A stretch of DNA of 64,000 bases from an uncultured bacterium (GTDB lineage Bacteria > Verrucomicrobiota > Lentisphaeria > Victivallales > Victivallaceae), in NCBI GenBank assembly GCA_900551245.1, contig URVC01000015.1, positions 11,252 to 75,251 of the forward strand, written 5' to 3'. Shown here in pieces: positions 52,456-62,100 of this stretch; within the stretch, counting starts at the first letter, position 1; each line of letters starts with the position of its first letter. The notes below the pieces were generated by a model that was not told the DNA's origin, searched no databases, and saw nothing but the letters and a program-made list of their open reading frames with translations. The position numbers were made by a program, and so were the translations under genes.

Positions 52456-52517
52456 CCTCCCGCTGATATCCGGCGGGAGGGGGTGTCGCGGGCCGGGGTT
52501 CTCCCCGGCCCTGCTTT
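52456..52517 (+). terminator. Tandem hairpins and terminator after the esterase gene
   Basis: CCTCCCGC (52456-52463) pairs with GCGGGAGG (52473-52480). GGGCCGGGG (52490-52498) pairs with CCCCGGCCC (52503-52511) on a 4-base loop, followed by TGCTTTT. The second is a good intrinsic terminator. Confidence 0.75.
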
Positions 52518-52558
52518 TATGGGGGCGGAACAGGTCTCATCTGACAGGAAAGACGAGT

Positions 52559-53194
52559 ATGCTGAAAAAATATCTGCTGGGAACTCTGTTGAATTTCTTT
52601 CATCCCGGGGTCTCGCTGCTGACCATGATTGATACGGAATCCGTCGTCAGCCGGAAAGGGCGGGTGTACCCGATGGCCAAACTGTTTCGGTCGCGGGTGG
52701 GTGATTACTCCTACATCTGCCCGGGGACGCAGCTCACGTGCGCGGAGGTGGGGAAATTCTGTTCTGTGGCGACCGGATGTCTGATCGGGCTGGCCGCTCA
52801 TCATCTGCGGGGATTGTCCACGTCGCCCGTGTTCACGGAGCGGGACAATCCCACCGGGTTTCGCTGGACGGAAGCGCATGAGGAGGATGTCCTGCGCCCG
52901 GTTTCCATCGGCAACGATGTGTGGATCGGCGCCCGGGTGATCGTTCTCGGCGGGGTCACGATCGGAAACGGTGCGGTAATCGGTGCCGGCAGCGTGGTGA
53001 CCCGCGATGTGCCGCCCTACGCGGTGGTGGCGGGGACTCCCGCCCGGCTGATCCGTTATCGGTTCGAGGAGCCGGTCATCCGCCGTCTGGAGGAGCTTCG
53101 CTGGTGGGACAAGCCGGAAGAAGAGCTCAAACGGGCGCTTCCGTTGTTTCAACAGACATCATTTTCCGACCGGGAGCTGGAGAAATTCTTCTGA
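52559..53194 (+). CDS. Hexapeptide-repeat acetyltransferase (left-handed beta-helix, xenobiotic/sugar O-acetyltransferase type)
   Basis: A 211-residue protein; ATG 52559 follows AGGAAAG. The repeats lie in [20 protein letters not shown] and [30 protein letters not shown], followed by the typical [20 protein letters not shown]. His in the AAHHLRGL loop may be catalytic. It would acetylate a sugar or glycan from acetyl-CoA, and it is adjacent to, but convergent with, the glycan cassette on the other strand. Confidence 0.87.
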   Translation: MLKKYLLGTLLNFFHPGVSLLTMIDTESVVSRKGRVYPMAKLFRSRVGDYSYICPGTQLTCAEVGKFCSVATGCLIGLAAHHLRGLSTSPVFTERDNPTGFRWTEAHEEDVLRPVSIGNDVWIGARVIVLGGVTIGNGAVIGAGSVVTRDVPPYAVVAGTPARLIRYRFEEPVIRRLEELRWWDKPEEELKRALPLFQQTSFSDRELEKFF

Positions 53195-53272
53195 AAACCG
53201 GAAAGGGAAAGGGAGCTTCCCCGCCGGCAGACCATGGACCCCCGGGGGGCTCTCGGCGTTGTTTTCGGAGGC

Positions 53273-54562
53273 TCAGAGCATCTCCCGCTCCCGTTTCCGG
53301 ATCAGCTGCCGCAGGACAACGATCGTCGCCAGGCTGAAGATCAGGTAGGAACCGGCCGTTGCACAGGCTGCGCCGATGTAATCGTAGAGTGAAATCAGAC
53401 ACCAGTTTAAAATCACGTTGCAGATGCTGGTAAACAGGGTGATGAGCGCCATCCGGCCGGCGCCCCCCATAGTCAGCACGATCTGCATGAGGAAGCTGCC
53501 GAGCGTATAGAAGATCAACCCGCTGCAGAGAATGGAAACCGCCGGAGCGGCCGCCAGGTATTGTGCGGAGAACAGGATGCGGATCAGCCAGGGCGAGAGC
53601 AGGTGGAAAAACAGAAACGTCACAGGAAATGCAACTGCCGCGACGCCGATGGCCCAGAGGCTGATCTGCTTCAATTGAAGATAGCGCTTTTCCCGGCTCA
53701 TCTGAACGGCCACCGGCAGAATGATGAGAGGAAAAACCATCGCCGCCTGGACGATCTGCATGATCGGCAGTGCGACGTTGTAAAGGGCGGAACTGGTCAC
53801 CCCTTTGATGGCGGTCAGCATGACCGTATCCATGTAGTATATCATATTCAGCAGAGTGGTGGAAACCGCGATGAAGCCGCTCAACTGGAAAAGTCGCGTC
53901 CATACCGCGCGGTCCGGATGCCAGCTCAGACGGATTTTTTCCCGGAAGAACGCGATGGCGCCGGCGATGAAGACGATCAGTATGGCGACCGAAAAAAACA
54001 CCGCGGCGGCAGCCGGCAGTTGGCCGCTCCGCGAGAACAGCGCGATGCCGCTCAACAGAAGCAGAGCCTTCGTGACCTGAAGAAAATTGTAGGAGACAAA
54101 ATCCTTCAATCCGGAAAAGAGGGGATAGAATGTGCATTCCAGGATCTGGAAGAACAGCATTCCGGCCAGCAGGTAGTAGAACAGTCCATTGCCGGTTCGC
54201 AGGTAATCCTTCAGAATCCACCGGCTGCAACTGAGCAGAAGAATCAGCACCACCGTTGCGAGAATGAGTTTCAGGGATAACAGGGAACTGAAACAGCTCG
54301 ATATTTTCCGCGTTTTCTGACTGCCGGTGTTGTTTTCCGCAATCAGGAGCGCACCTGTCTGCGAGAGGCCGAGCTCCGCAAAACCGCCCACCATGAGGAG
54401 AAAGGCGACGGCACTGTAAAAGGTGCCGTAATCCGCCTCGCTCATGTTCATGAAAAGGGTCCGGCGGATGAAATAGTTGAGAACACCGGTGATTCCCACT
54501 CCGACAATGGAGATCAGACTGCCGGAGAAGAAGGTTTTGAGATGTGAGTTGTTCCCTTTCAT
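53273..54562 (-). CDS. Polysaccharide flippase (Wzx-like, MATE/MVF superfamily)
   Basis: A 429-residue protein with about 12 membrane helices, expected to move lipid-linked glycan units across the inner membrane. It starts MKGNNSHLKTFFSGSLISIVGVG and has FIRRTLFMNMSEADYGTFYSAVAFLLMVGGFAELG, the usual first-helix signature. ATG 54562 overlaps the stop of the glycosyltransferase upstream (ATGA), so the two are coupled. It is last in the cassette. Confidence 0.87.
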   Translation of the reverse strand: MKGNNSHLKTFFSGSLISIVGVGITGVLNYFIRRTLFMNMSEADYGTFYSAVAFLLMVGGFAELGLSQTGALLIAENNTGSQKTRKISSCFSSLLSLKLILATVVLILLLSCSRWILKDYLRTGNGLFYYLLAGMLFFQILECTFYPLFSGLKDFVSYNFLQVTKALLLLSGIALFSRSGQLPAAAAVFFSVAILIVFIAGAIAFFREKIRLSWHPDRAVWTRLFQLSGFIAVSTTLLNMIYYMDTVMLTAIKGVTSSALYNVALPIMQIVQAAMVFPLIILPVAVQMSREKRYLQLKQISLWAIGVAAVAFPVTFLFFHLLSPWLIRILFSAQYLAAAPAVSILCSGLIFYTLGSFLMQIVLTMGGAGRMALITLFTSICNVILNWCLISLYDYIGAACATAGSYLIFSLATIVVLRQLIRKREREML

Positions 54563-55314
54563 GAGAGCAGTTTGTAGGCGGTGACGATTTTCCAGGCGTT
54601 GAACGCGTGGATGGCGCCGTGAATGCGGTTGCCGTACTGCCGGGCGATCGCCAGCTCCTCCGCAAACTGTTTCTCGAAGAAGTTTTCGCTGATCGAACCG
54701 GCGTGGCGGCGGAATGCCGCCAGATCGGCGTGCAGATGGATCGCCGGCCCCTTCTGCGCCATTTTCAGCCACAACTCGTAGTCCCACGCCGCCTTGTAGA
54801 TGGAGTTCAGACCGCCCAGTTCCCGCCACAGCGACATGCGCCAGAAGGTCGCCGGCTGATTGATGAAGTTTTCGCAGAGCAGCATGTTGTGACTGTAGCG
54901 GAAGCCGATCAGCTCCTTGTACAACGTGATCGGCCGGCGGATCTCCCGCCCGTTTTCATCGATGATCGGGCAGTTCCCGTAGAGCCAGCCGGTTCCCGGA
55001 TGCTCTTGAAAACAGCGTGCAACCTTCGCCAGCGTTCCCGGCAGATAGATGTCGTCGGCGTTGAGCCAGGCGCCGATGTCGCCCGAAGCGAGATCCATGC
55101 CGTAGTTGATGGCGTGAAACGGACCGCCGTCTTTGCGGGAAATGACGGTGCACTCCGGATATTCCGCCAGAATCTCCAGCGTTCCGTCGGTGGACTGACC
55201 ATCGCAGACGATGTACTCGAGTTCAAACTCCCCCTGTTGATTCAGAACGCTTTCCACTGTCTGGCGGATGAAGCGTTTCCCGTTGCGAACCGGGGTGACG
55301 ATGGAAATTTTCAC
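54559..55314 (-). CDS. Family 2 glycosyltransferase
   Basis: A 251-residue GT-A enzyme: KISIVTPVRNGKRFIRQTVESVL at the N-terminus, IVCDGQSTDGTLEI for nucleotide sugar, WLNADDIYLPGTL as the DxD-type metal site and AAWDYELWLKMAQ for the catalytic base region. It probably extends a surface glycan; the sugar is unknown. It overlaps the DUF2304 gene upstream by 4 bases. Confidence 0.92.
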   Translation of the reverse strand: MKISIVTPVRNGKRFIRQTVESVLNQQGEFELEYIVCDGQSTDGTLEILAEYPECTVISRKDGGPFHAINYGMDLASGDIGAWLNADDIYLPGTLAKVARCFQEHPGTGWLYGNCPIIDENGREIRRPITLYKELIGFRYSHNMLLCENFINQPATFWRMSLWRELGGLNSIYKAAWDYELWLKMAQKGPAIHLHADLAAFRRHAGSISENFFEKQFAEELAIARQYGNRIHGAIHAFNAWKIVTAYKLLS

Positions 55315-55658
55315 GGCTTTTCCTTTCGTTCCATTTTTTCCCGGAGCAGTGCGATCTCCTGAGTGAGCCGGGTGATTTTCTCATTGTGAAGCGAGATCAC
55401 GATGGAGTACTGAAACAGCAGCAGGCAGATTCCCACGCACAGCAGCAGAAAGAGCGTGGCGGGCGGGTAGACAATCCCGAGAAGATCGGAGAAGAAGCGG
55501 AGCAGATCCATGCGGATGGAGACCACAATCATGCCGATGGTGATGACGATCCAGAGCAGGGAATATGCTTCGCGCAGTTTCTGTTTCCGCACCGCATCGA
55601 GAACGATCAGCAGAAAGATCAGACTTCCCGCCAGCGAGACCCATTGAATTTGTGTCAT
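55311..55658 (-). CDS. DUF2304 small membrane protein
   Basis: A 115-residue protein with three membrane helices and a charged coiled-coil tail (LTQEIALLREKMERK). ATG 55658 follows AAGGAGC. REAYSLLWIVITIGMIVVSI is the DUF2304 signature. It usually sits beside polyprenyl-phosphate glycosyltransferases, as here, and may be an accessory of the next enzyme. It overlaps both neighbours by 4 bases. Confidence 0.85.
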   Translation of the reverse strand: MTQIQWVSLAGSLIFLLIVLDAVRKQKLREAYSLLWIVITIGMIVVSIRMDLLRFFSDLLGIVYPPATLFLLLCVGICLLLFQYSIVISLHNEKITRLTQEIALLREKMERKEKP

Positions 55659-56395
55659 TTCTGCTCCTTTCGGCGGATTCGCGGACGGATTGCCGCCATC
55701 AGAACCGCGAAGATTACTTTGCACATGTAGTAGACGGCCCGGCGTTTGCCGATGGAGGAACGCCCTCCCTGGCGGGCCAGCATTTCCACGGAAACCTCCC
55801 GGATTCGATACCCGTTGCGCGCCATGAGGATCACCTCCTCCGGTTCAGGGTAATCGAACGAGGGGTAGTACTGTGCGGCAAATTTCAGAGCCTGGCGGTT
55901 GTAGGCACGGAATCCCGAGGTGTTGTCCGTTATCCGCTGCCCGATCAGCAGCGAGTTGAGCAATTCAAAGATCAAGATGCCGATCCGGCGGGAAAAGGTG
56001 GAGTGGTACCCCCGGTTCCCCTCCAGAAACCGGGCTCCGATCGTCAGGTCGGCCTCGCCCGTTTCCAGAGGCTTCAGCAGAGCTTCGATACCGGATGCCG
56101 GGTGTTGACCGTCCCCGTCGAACTTCACCGCGTATTCAAATCCATTCTGTTCGGCGTAGCGCAGACCGGTCTGAACCGCTCCTCCGATGCCGAGGTTGAA
56201 TGGCAGTGCAAGCAGAATGCACCGTTCTCCGAGCCGTTTCCGGATGATCTCCCGACTGCGGTCGGTGGAGGCGTCGTCCACCACGGCGAGCGTGGCGCCG
56301 GGCAGACGCTGTTCCAGTTCCGCGAGAACGTTGTCGATGCAGGCTTCCTCATTGTGGCATGGAATGACGATACAGAGCCGGTCAAATCGCATCAT
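55655..56395 (-). CDS. Family 2 glycosyltransferase, dolichol/polyprenyl-phosphate mannosyltransferase-like
   Basis: A 246-residue enzyme probably transferring a sugar to polyprenyl phosphate. CIVIPCHNEEACIDNVL, VVDDASTDRS, NLGIGGAVQTGLRYA and VKFDGDGQHPAS are the DPM1-type motifs (FDGDGQ is the metal site). RITDNTSGFRAYNRQAL is the typical acceptor-side block. Two ATG codons in a row (56395, 56392) overlap the stop of the GT39-like gene. The product lipid-sugar could feed that enzyme. Confidence 0.92.
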   Translation of the reverse strand: MMRFDRLCIVIPCHNEEACIDNVLAELEQRLPGATLAVVDDASTDRSREIIRKRLGERCILLALPFNLGIGGAVQTGLRYAEQNGFEYAVKFDGDGQHPASGIEALLKPLETGEADLTIGARFLEGNRGYHSTFSRRIGILIFELLNSLLIGQRITDNTSGFRAYNRQALKFAAQYYPSFDYPEPEEVILMARNGYRIREVSVEMLARQGGRSSIGKRRAVYYMCKVIFAVLMAAIRPRIRRKEQK

Positions 56396-57954
56396 CGTGT
56401 GTTTCTCCGTACTGGGATGAAGATGGATACGCGGTTCTGAAAAGGATGGGATACCTCCTCGAGATCGGAACGGCGGCGGAACTCTTCGGCCAGATCGCGG
56501 TATTTGGCCCGCAGCATGATGAAATCGCATCCGGAGAGCGTCGCGGGAGATTCCTCCGGCGACGAGTAGTCGAACCGGCGCACTCCGTTCAAATAGTAGA
56601 GCAGTTCCGGCGTTTCATAGGTGTGAATCACCGGCCGGCGCCGGTCGTGCTCCGGAAAAAGCCGCGGATAACCGGCTTTGATCCAGCCGGCCAGTTCGTG
56701 CAGCTCATGTCGGCGGAACAGAATGTCGAGCCCGTTGGAGATCTGCAACAGGAAGATCACCACCAGCGCCGCAAGTACCAATTCGCGAAGCCGGACTTTT
56801 TCCGCCAGACGCAACAGTTCGCAGAGCGCGGTCAGCGTGAACACCATCAGCAGCGGCACGGCGAATGAGTAATACCGGTAGGCGGAGACGATGCCGTAGA
56901 AGACGGCCAGCCAGCAGACGAAAATCAGTGCGAACACGGTGTATTCCATGTGCCATTGTCTGCGGTGGATCACCAGGATCAGACCGGCCAGCGCGAAGAG
57001 AAAGTAGAGCTCGTAAGCTCCCCGCGACAGCCCCCTGAAGCTGGAAACGAGCCGTTTCAGCGTCGCCTCGTGCTCCAGTTTCGGCAACGGGGCCGGATTC
57101 TCCGGGCGGGGAAACAGCGCTTCGCGCTTGTCCTCAAAAAGCTGCGGAACGAACGGCAGTTTCTGCAGTACGGAGATCATCCGGGAATCGGTAACCGGAT
57201 ATCCGGTCACCCGGTACATTTCGATCAGCCGGGGAGACAGAACGGCCCCCATCCCCAGAGCGGCCAGCAGAAAGAACGGCAGGGCGCGGGCAAGGAGAGC
57301 CCGGGGGCGATAGTGTTCCGCGCGCCAGACCAGAACCGGCAGGAGAATCAGCAGCAGCAGGCCGACGACGCCACCTTCTCCCCGGGTCAGGCTGAGAAAT
57401 CCGAGTGAGGCGCCACAGAGCAGCGGCAGCAGCCGCCGGCGCCGGTCGTCCAGAAAGCGGAAGAGCAGATAGAGCGCCAGGACCAGAAAGAAATCCCGGC
57501 CGCTTTCCAGCAGGCCCATGCCGGAGTGCCGGATGATCTTCGGCGTCAGGACGTAGAGCACCGTTCCCCAGGCGGCAATCCGGGCGGGAAAAAAGCGCAG
57601 CAACAGACCGTAGAGCGGGAAGATCATCAAAATATAAAACAGCGCGGAGAGCAGAATAACGGCGGAATAGATCTCCAGCCCGGTCCGTGCCAGAAGCCCC
57701 GCCGCGAAGATCGTCAGCGGCGGCAGGGCGGAGATCGGGGCCGACAACCAGTTCCCCCGGCTCCACTCTCCTGCATAGTAGGTGTAGCAGGCCGCAACAT
57801 CGCGGTAGATGTCATTGCAGAAAAGCAGGTAGCAGAGCATGAAGAGCACGGCTGATCCAGCGGCGCAGCCGAGGAGCCGCCCGGGGGTGAGAAGCATATT
57901 CCATCGATCGATGCGGGACCTCAGCCGGTCGAGGAATGAAGAGTGTGATATCAT
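56392..57954 (-). CDS. GT39/ArnT-like polytopic glycosyltransferase
   Basis: A 520-residue protein with about 12 helices. The first periplasmic loop has DIYRDVAACYTYYAGEWSRGNWL with an acidic site, then LTPKIIRHSGMGLLESGRDFFLVLALYLLFRFLDD, similar to lipid-linked sugar transferases of the ArnT/PMT group. The C-terminal about 90 residues are soluble. As first gene of the minus-strand cassette, it probably uses the polyprenyl-phosphate sugar made by the downstream enzyme to decorate a glycan or lipid. Confidence 0.78.
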   Translation of the reverse strand: MISHSSFLDRLRSRIDRWNMLLTPGRLLGCAAGSAVLFMLCYLLFCNDIYRDVAACYTYYAGEWSRGNWLSAPISALPPLTIFAAGLLARTGLEIYSAVILLSALFYILMIFPLYGLLLRFFPARIAAWGTVLYVLTPKIIRHSGMGLLESGRDFFLVLALYLLFRFLDDRRRRLLPLLCGASLGFLSLTRGEGGVVGLLLLILLPVLVWRAEHYRPRALLARALPFFLLAALGMGAVLSPRLIEMYRVTGYPVTDSRMISVLQKLPFVPQLFEDKREALFPRPENPAPLPKLEHEATLKRLVSSFRGLSRGAYELYFLFALAGLILVIHRRQWHMEYTVFALIFVCWLAVFYGIVSAYRYYSFAVPLLMVFTLTALCELLRLAEKVRLRELVLAALVVIFLLQISNGLDILFRRHELHELAGWIKAGYPRLFPEHDRRRPVIHTYETPELLYYLNGVRRFDYSSPEESPATLSGCDFIMLRAKYRDLAEEFRRRSDLEEVSHPFQNRVSIFIPVRRNTR

Positions 57955-58001
57955 TGTATTTGATTCAGTTGAAAAATGATTGTTTCAGAATGATTTTTAT
58001 A

Positions 58002-58029
58002 AATATAGCAAAAAATTGAAAAAAAACAA
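58002..58029 (-). promoter_or_regulatory. Promoter of the glycan cassette
   Basis: On the minus strand TTGTTT (58029-58024), 16 bases, TATATT (58007-58002), about 48 bases before the ATG at 57954. It sits in the 348-base divergent gap 57955-58302, which contains no gene. Confidence 0.45.
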
Positions 58030-58173
58030 ACAGTGTGACGGTTTATTTTCCTGTATGCGTTTCTCTTCCGACTGCAATTCATGCGATGCAACGTGAGGAA
58101 AACGGGGACGGTTTCCGCGAGGAGCGGCGGCAGATTTCTCTCTGGCGGACCGGTGAGGACAGACTTTGGTTAA

Positions 58174-58212
58174 AAAATCACAGGTGTGTCGAACAAAAAA
58201 AGCGGTGATTTT
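58174..58212. repeat. Inverted repeat in the divergent gap
   Basis: AAAATCAC (58174-58181) and GTGATTTT (58205-58212) are a perfect inverted repeat with a 23-base centre, 23 bases upstream of the pseudopilin -35. It may be an operator; no T-run supports a terminator. Confidence 0.35.
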
Positions 58213-58234
58213 CTAAGTTTTTTGATGGCGCAGG

Positions 58235-58263
58235 TTGCATTTCCAATTTTTTTTGGACATAAT
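58235..58263 (+). promoter_or_regulatory. Promoter of the pseudopilin-type gene with a palindromic spacer
   Basis: TTGCAT (58235-58240), 17 bases, CATAAT (58258-58263). The spacer is almost wholly the palindrome TCCAA-TTTTTT-TTGGA (58242-58257), a possible repressor site. Confidence 0.55.
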
Positions 58264-58302
58264 AAGAGAAAAGACGGGAATTTTCATGGAGGGTCGTTTC
58301 CC

Positions 58303-59118
58303 ATGTGCTGCAAAAATTCTCCCCGGCGATTCCGGATTCGTCCTGTTTTTACTCTGATCGAACTCCTTATCGTGATTGCGATCATTGCCATTCTGGCGGC
58401 GATGCTGCTGCCGGCTCTCAACAAGGCGCGGCAGCGGGCCGAGGCGATCAGCTGCGTCAACAACCTCCGGCAGATCGGCGTCGGATTGCTGCAGTACGCC
58501 GGGGATGCCGGGTTCTTCCCCTGGCCGCAGGATGAGAGAGTTGAATGGGGGAATTCAGGCGAGACGATCAGCTGGTGGAACCGCCTGATCGGGAAAACCG
58601 CTGCGCTTACTCCCATCGGCAGTGCTTATCTTCCCTATGACACGAAACTCAAACACGGCAATCTGCTCGGGCTGCGCTGCCGGGCTCACGCCGGCCGGCA
58701 TTCCTCGCCGACCAGCAGTTTCCCGGTCAACTCCTATGCTGTGGTCGGTTCCAATGTCAACATGTACAAGACTCTCGGAGTCGGCATCACCGGAACCATG
58801 GGGAAAGGGAGCCCAATCGGCGTTGTGCGTCCCGGCAATGTCCGCTCGCCCAGCCGGAAGATCTGCATCATTGAGCGGCAGAACGAACTGGATGATTTCG
58901 GTGTCGGCTATATTTCGACCACGACCGCGCTCTACAGCGCAGATTTTGCAAAATCCGACCGCGTCGGGACGGTGCACGGCAAGAACGCCGGGTTCCTTCA
59001 TGTGGATGGCCACGCGGCGATGATCAATGTGGTGGCGGAACTCAACGTCGCCGGGGACGCGTGGAGCTCCGCCGCCACCAAGCTCTGGAAAGAGCGCTTT
59101 GCCACCAACTTTCCGTAG
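58303..59118 (+). CDS. Type IV pseudopilin-like protein with H-X9-DG C-terminus (DUF1559-like)
   Basis: A 271-residue protein; ATG 58303 follows GGAGGG by 9 bases. A short basic leader is followed by the prepilin cleavage motif [20 protein letters not shown], with cleavage expected before Phe and Glu at mature position 5. [20 protein letters not shown] is the family continuation. A large beta-rich domain ends with [13 protein letters not shown], a variant of the H-X9-DG motif. Such proteins occur in dozens of copies in Lentisphaerota and Planctomycetes and may be surface or glycan-related pseudopilins; function is not known. No pilus genes are adjacent. Confidence 0.9.
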   Translation: MCCKNSPRRFRIRPVFTLIELLIVIAIIAILAAMLLPALNKARQRAEAISCVNNLRQIGVGLLQYAGDAGFFPWPQDERVEWGNSGETISWWNRLIGKTAALTPIGSAYLPYDTKLKHGNLLGLRCRAHAGRHSSPTSSFPVNSYAVVGSNVNMYKTLGVGITGTMGKGSPIGVVRPGNVRSPSRKICIIERQNELDDFGVGYISTTTALYSADFAKSDRVGTVHGKNAGFLHVDGHAAMINVVAELNVAGDAWSSAATKLWKERFATNFP

Positions 59119-59124
59119 AAGAGC

Positions 59125-62100
59125 TTACTCTTCGAACCTCCGGTTCCGCCGGTGGCCCAGCCAGAGGGCGGCCGCCGCGACGGCGACGATGCCCAGCAGT
59201 GCGGCCACCGCGGTCCGTCCGGTACGCTCCTCCTGCTTGAGCTCGCGCTTCTCCTCCTTGAGGGTCATGCCGGTCACCTGCGGCGCGGCGGAGGCGGTGC
59301 GGACCGAGGAGATGCTCTTCTCGTAACTCTGTTTCGCTTCCGGCGAGACGAGCTTCCCCCCGATGAATTTCCGCAGCGGCGCGTTGTCGCAGACGAAACC
59401 GGAGCATCCGGGCCCGTGGTCGCGCACCAGTTCCGCGTGCAGTTCGGCAAGCTGCTTCACCGTCGCAGGATCGGCCTTCCAGAATCCCTTGCGGGCGGTT
59501 TCGAGCATGACGGCGGTGATCTCTTCGAGCGCGTAGGGATTCTTCGTCTTGAAGTACTCCCGCATGCCGAGCCGGTGTCTGTCGTCGACGAAGGTCTGCT
59601 TGTACTCCTCCCACAGGTGGTCGGAAAGCATCTCCGGCCGGAGCGCCTCCCAGGCGAAGGAGTTGCGCACCGTCTTGGCGAAGTTGTTCGCGGCGGTCTG
59701 CCCTTCGGCCATCATCTCCCGAAGGTAGTTCGGGTTGAGCAACGTCGAGCGCGCCTCGACCATCGCCGCCTCGCCCAGCTCCTGAATCCTGGCGCGTCCG
59801 CTGTTGCGCAGATCGTTGAAGAAGGCGTCGGCCTCCTGCCCGTTGACGGTTTTGACCGCGAGACTCAGCCCGCCCATGAACTGATAGATGTCGTCCAGCG
59901 AGAGCGGCCCGGAGGTGCTCGACGATCGGGAGTGGATGATCGCATCGGTGTTGGCCAGCGCGGCGCGGAAGGCAGCCGGAACATGTTCATTCCAGTGGTT
60001 TTCGGTGTAGATCGTACCCATATTCTCGAAGTAGCGGTCGGCGAGTTCGGCGCGCTCGTTCCAGCGGCCGGAATCCTCCACCTGTTCGCGGACGCCGGTG
60101 CCGAAGCCGTTGTTGATCCGGCCGAAGATGCGGGCGTCGGCCAGCTCCTTCGCCCGTTCCGGTGAAAGTCCTTCGGCGATCATGCGCTTTTCGGCATCGC
60201 GGGAGTTGGCCCGCACGAAATTCGGCGCCGATTCGGTTTCGGCGGCGCGGGCGGCCATGCGCACCGCCCGGTCGATCAGGATCATCCGGCTGGCGGCGAT
60301 GCCCCGGAACTGCCCGGAGGTCTGAACCGCGACATCGATCCGCGGGCGGCCGAGCTTCTCCGCCGGAATCAGCCGCACGGAACGGACCCTGCCGCGGCTG
60401 TCCCAAACCGGCTCCACCCCCAGCAGGAAGAAGATTTCGCCGAGCGTCGTCCCCTGGGTCCGGATGAACTCCCCGCCCCAGAGCGAAAAGGCGACCTTGC
60501 GCGGATAGTTCCCGGTCGCCCGGAGCCGGCTCTCGATCAGCGCCTCGCCGAGGCGGCGGCCGACGGCGAAGGACTCCCGGGTCGGGGTCCGCTCCGGATC
60601 GATTCCGTAGAGGTTGCGCCCGGTGGGCACGGTGTCGGGATTCAGCACCGGACTTCCGCCCGGCCCCGGTGCGATGAAGCCGCCGCGCAGGGCGTTGACG
60701 AGCGCATCCAGTTCCGCGCGGGTCGAGAGGGCGAGTGCGTCGCGCGCCGCGAAGGTGTCCGGCGCCTCCCGCCGCCCCGCGTCCCCCTTCGCCAGCGCGG
60801 CGGAAATCCGGGCGCGGGCGGGGGCGAGGTAGTGTTCGTCGTAGAACCGCTGGTTTTCCCGCTTCTCTTCCGTAACGTTCCCCGCCGCGAGATCGGTTTC
60901 GAAATTCCGGGCGGCGAGGTCGTCCACCGTCATCAGCAGCGCGGTCTCGTCGAGCTCCTGCGGTGAATAGGGGCGGCCGAGCACATACATCCCCCGGGCG
61001 ACCTTCGATTCGGAGATCTCGTGCAGATGGTTGTGAAGCCGTTCCAGCCCGTCGTCGGAGAGCGGAAGGGTGAGTTTAAGGTCCTTGACGATGCCGAGCT
61101 GCTCCGCCAGCTCGCCCGCGCTTCGCCGGTATTCCGCCGACAGCATCGGATTGTCGGCGCTTTCGATCGCGTGCAGTTTGCCGTCGAGCGAAGCGAGTTC
61201 TCCGGAGAGCCCCGCGTTCATGAACGGCGCGGTCAGGTGGCCGATCAGGGTCGCGTAACTGCGGCGCTTCGCGGCAAGCGCCTCGCCGATGTTGTTGATG
61301 ACGTAAAGGTAATAGTGCGGCACCGGCCCGGTCAGCGCATCCGGCCAGTCGTCGTCGAGCAGGCCGATCATCCGCGCCGGTGTGAATTCGAGGCTGCCGT
61401 GGGTGCCGAAGTGGAGCATCGCGTCCGCCCGGAAGACGAACCGGCTCCAGAGATAGGCCGCCGCATAGGGGTAGGGCGGCGCCTCCTTCGTGCCGTGGAC
61501 GATCTTCGACGTGTCGCCGCCGATTCCGGAGAGCGGCTGGGGCAGCAGAGTCACCTTGCCGAACTTCAGCCGGCCGACGACCAGCCCGGAGTTGCCGCCG
61601 CGCACCGTGGCCATGTAGCGCCCCGGAGGCGGCCCGTAGAGGCGCTCCTGGTCCGCGATCAACGAGGCGGGGAACGCCTTTTGCCGGAGCGCTTCGAACG
61701 TTTCCAGCGGGAGAAATTCCGTCTCCTGCCGCGCGGCAAAGCGGTTGATCTCCCCCTCGGCATAAGCGCCGAAGACGGCGGCTTCACGCTGAATCGCGGC
61801 GATGAGCTGATCCGGATTTTCCGGCAGCGGACCGGTGTCGTACCCCTCCTGCTTCAACCGGCGGAGCAGGGCGAGCAGCGATTCGGCAACTTCAAGGCCG
61901 CTCGCGTGGAGCGCGTTCTGCCCCGGCTCCTTGTAGAAGAAGATCGCGATGCGTTTGTCGAAATTCTTTTTCCGTTTGAGGTTGAGGTAGTTTTCAACCA
62001 GAAGAGCGAACTTCTCCAGCCGTCCGGGAATCGCCCACTGCTCTTCGATGCCGCGTTCGTCGCGGCGGAGCGCGGTCAGCAGAAAGGGAACTGCGCCGCC

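Noticed and set aside
53195..53272. CCCCCGGGGG palindrome as terminator between acetyltransferase and flippase genes
   Set aside because: The self-complementary stretch has no loop and no T-run on either side, so it is not supported as an intrinsic terminator.
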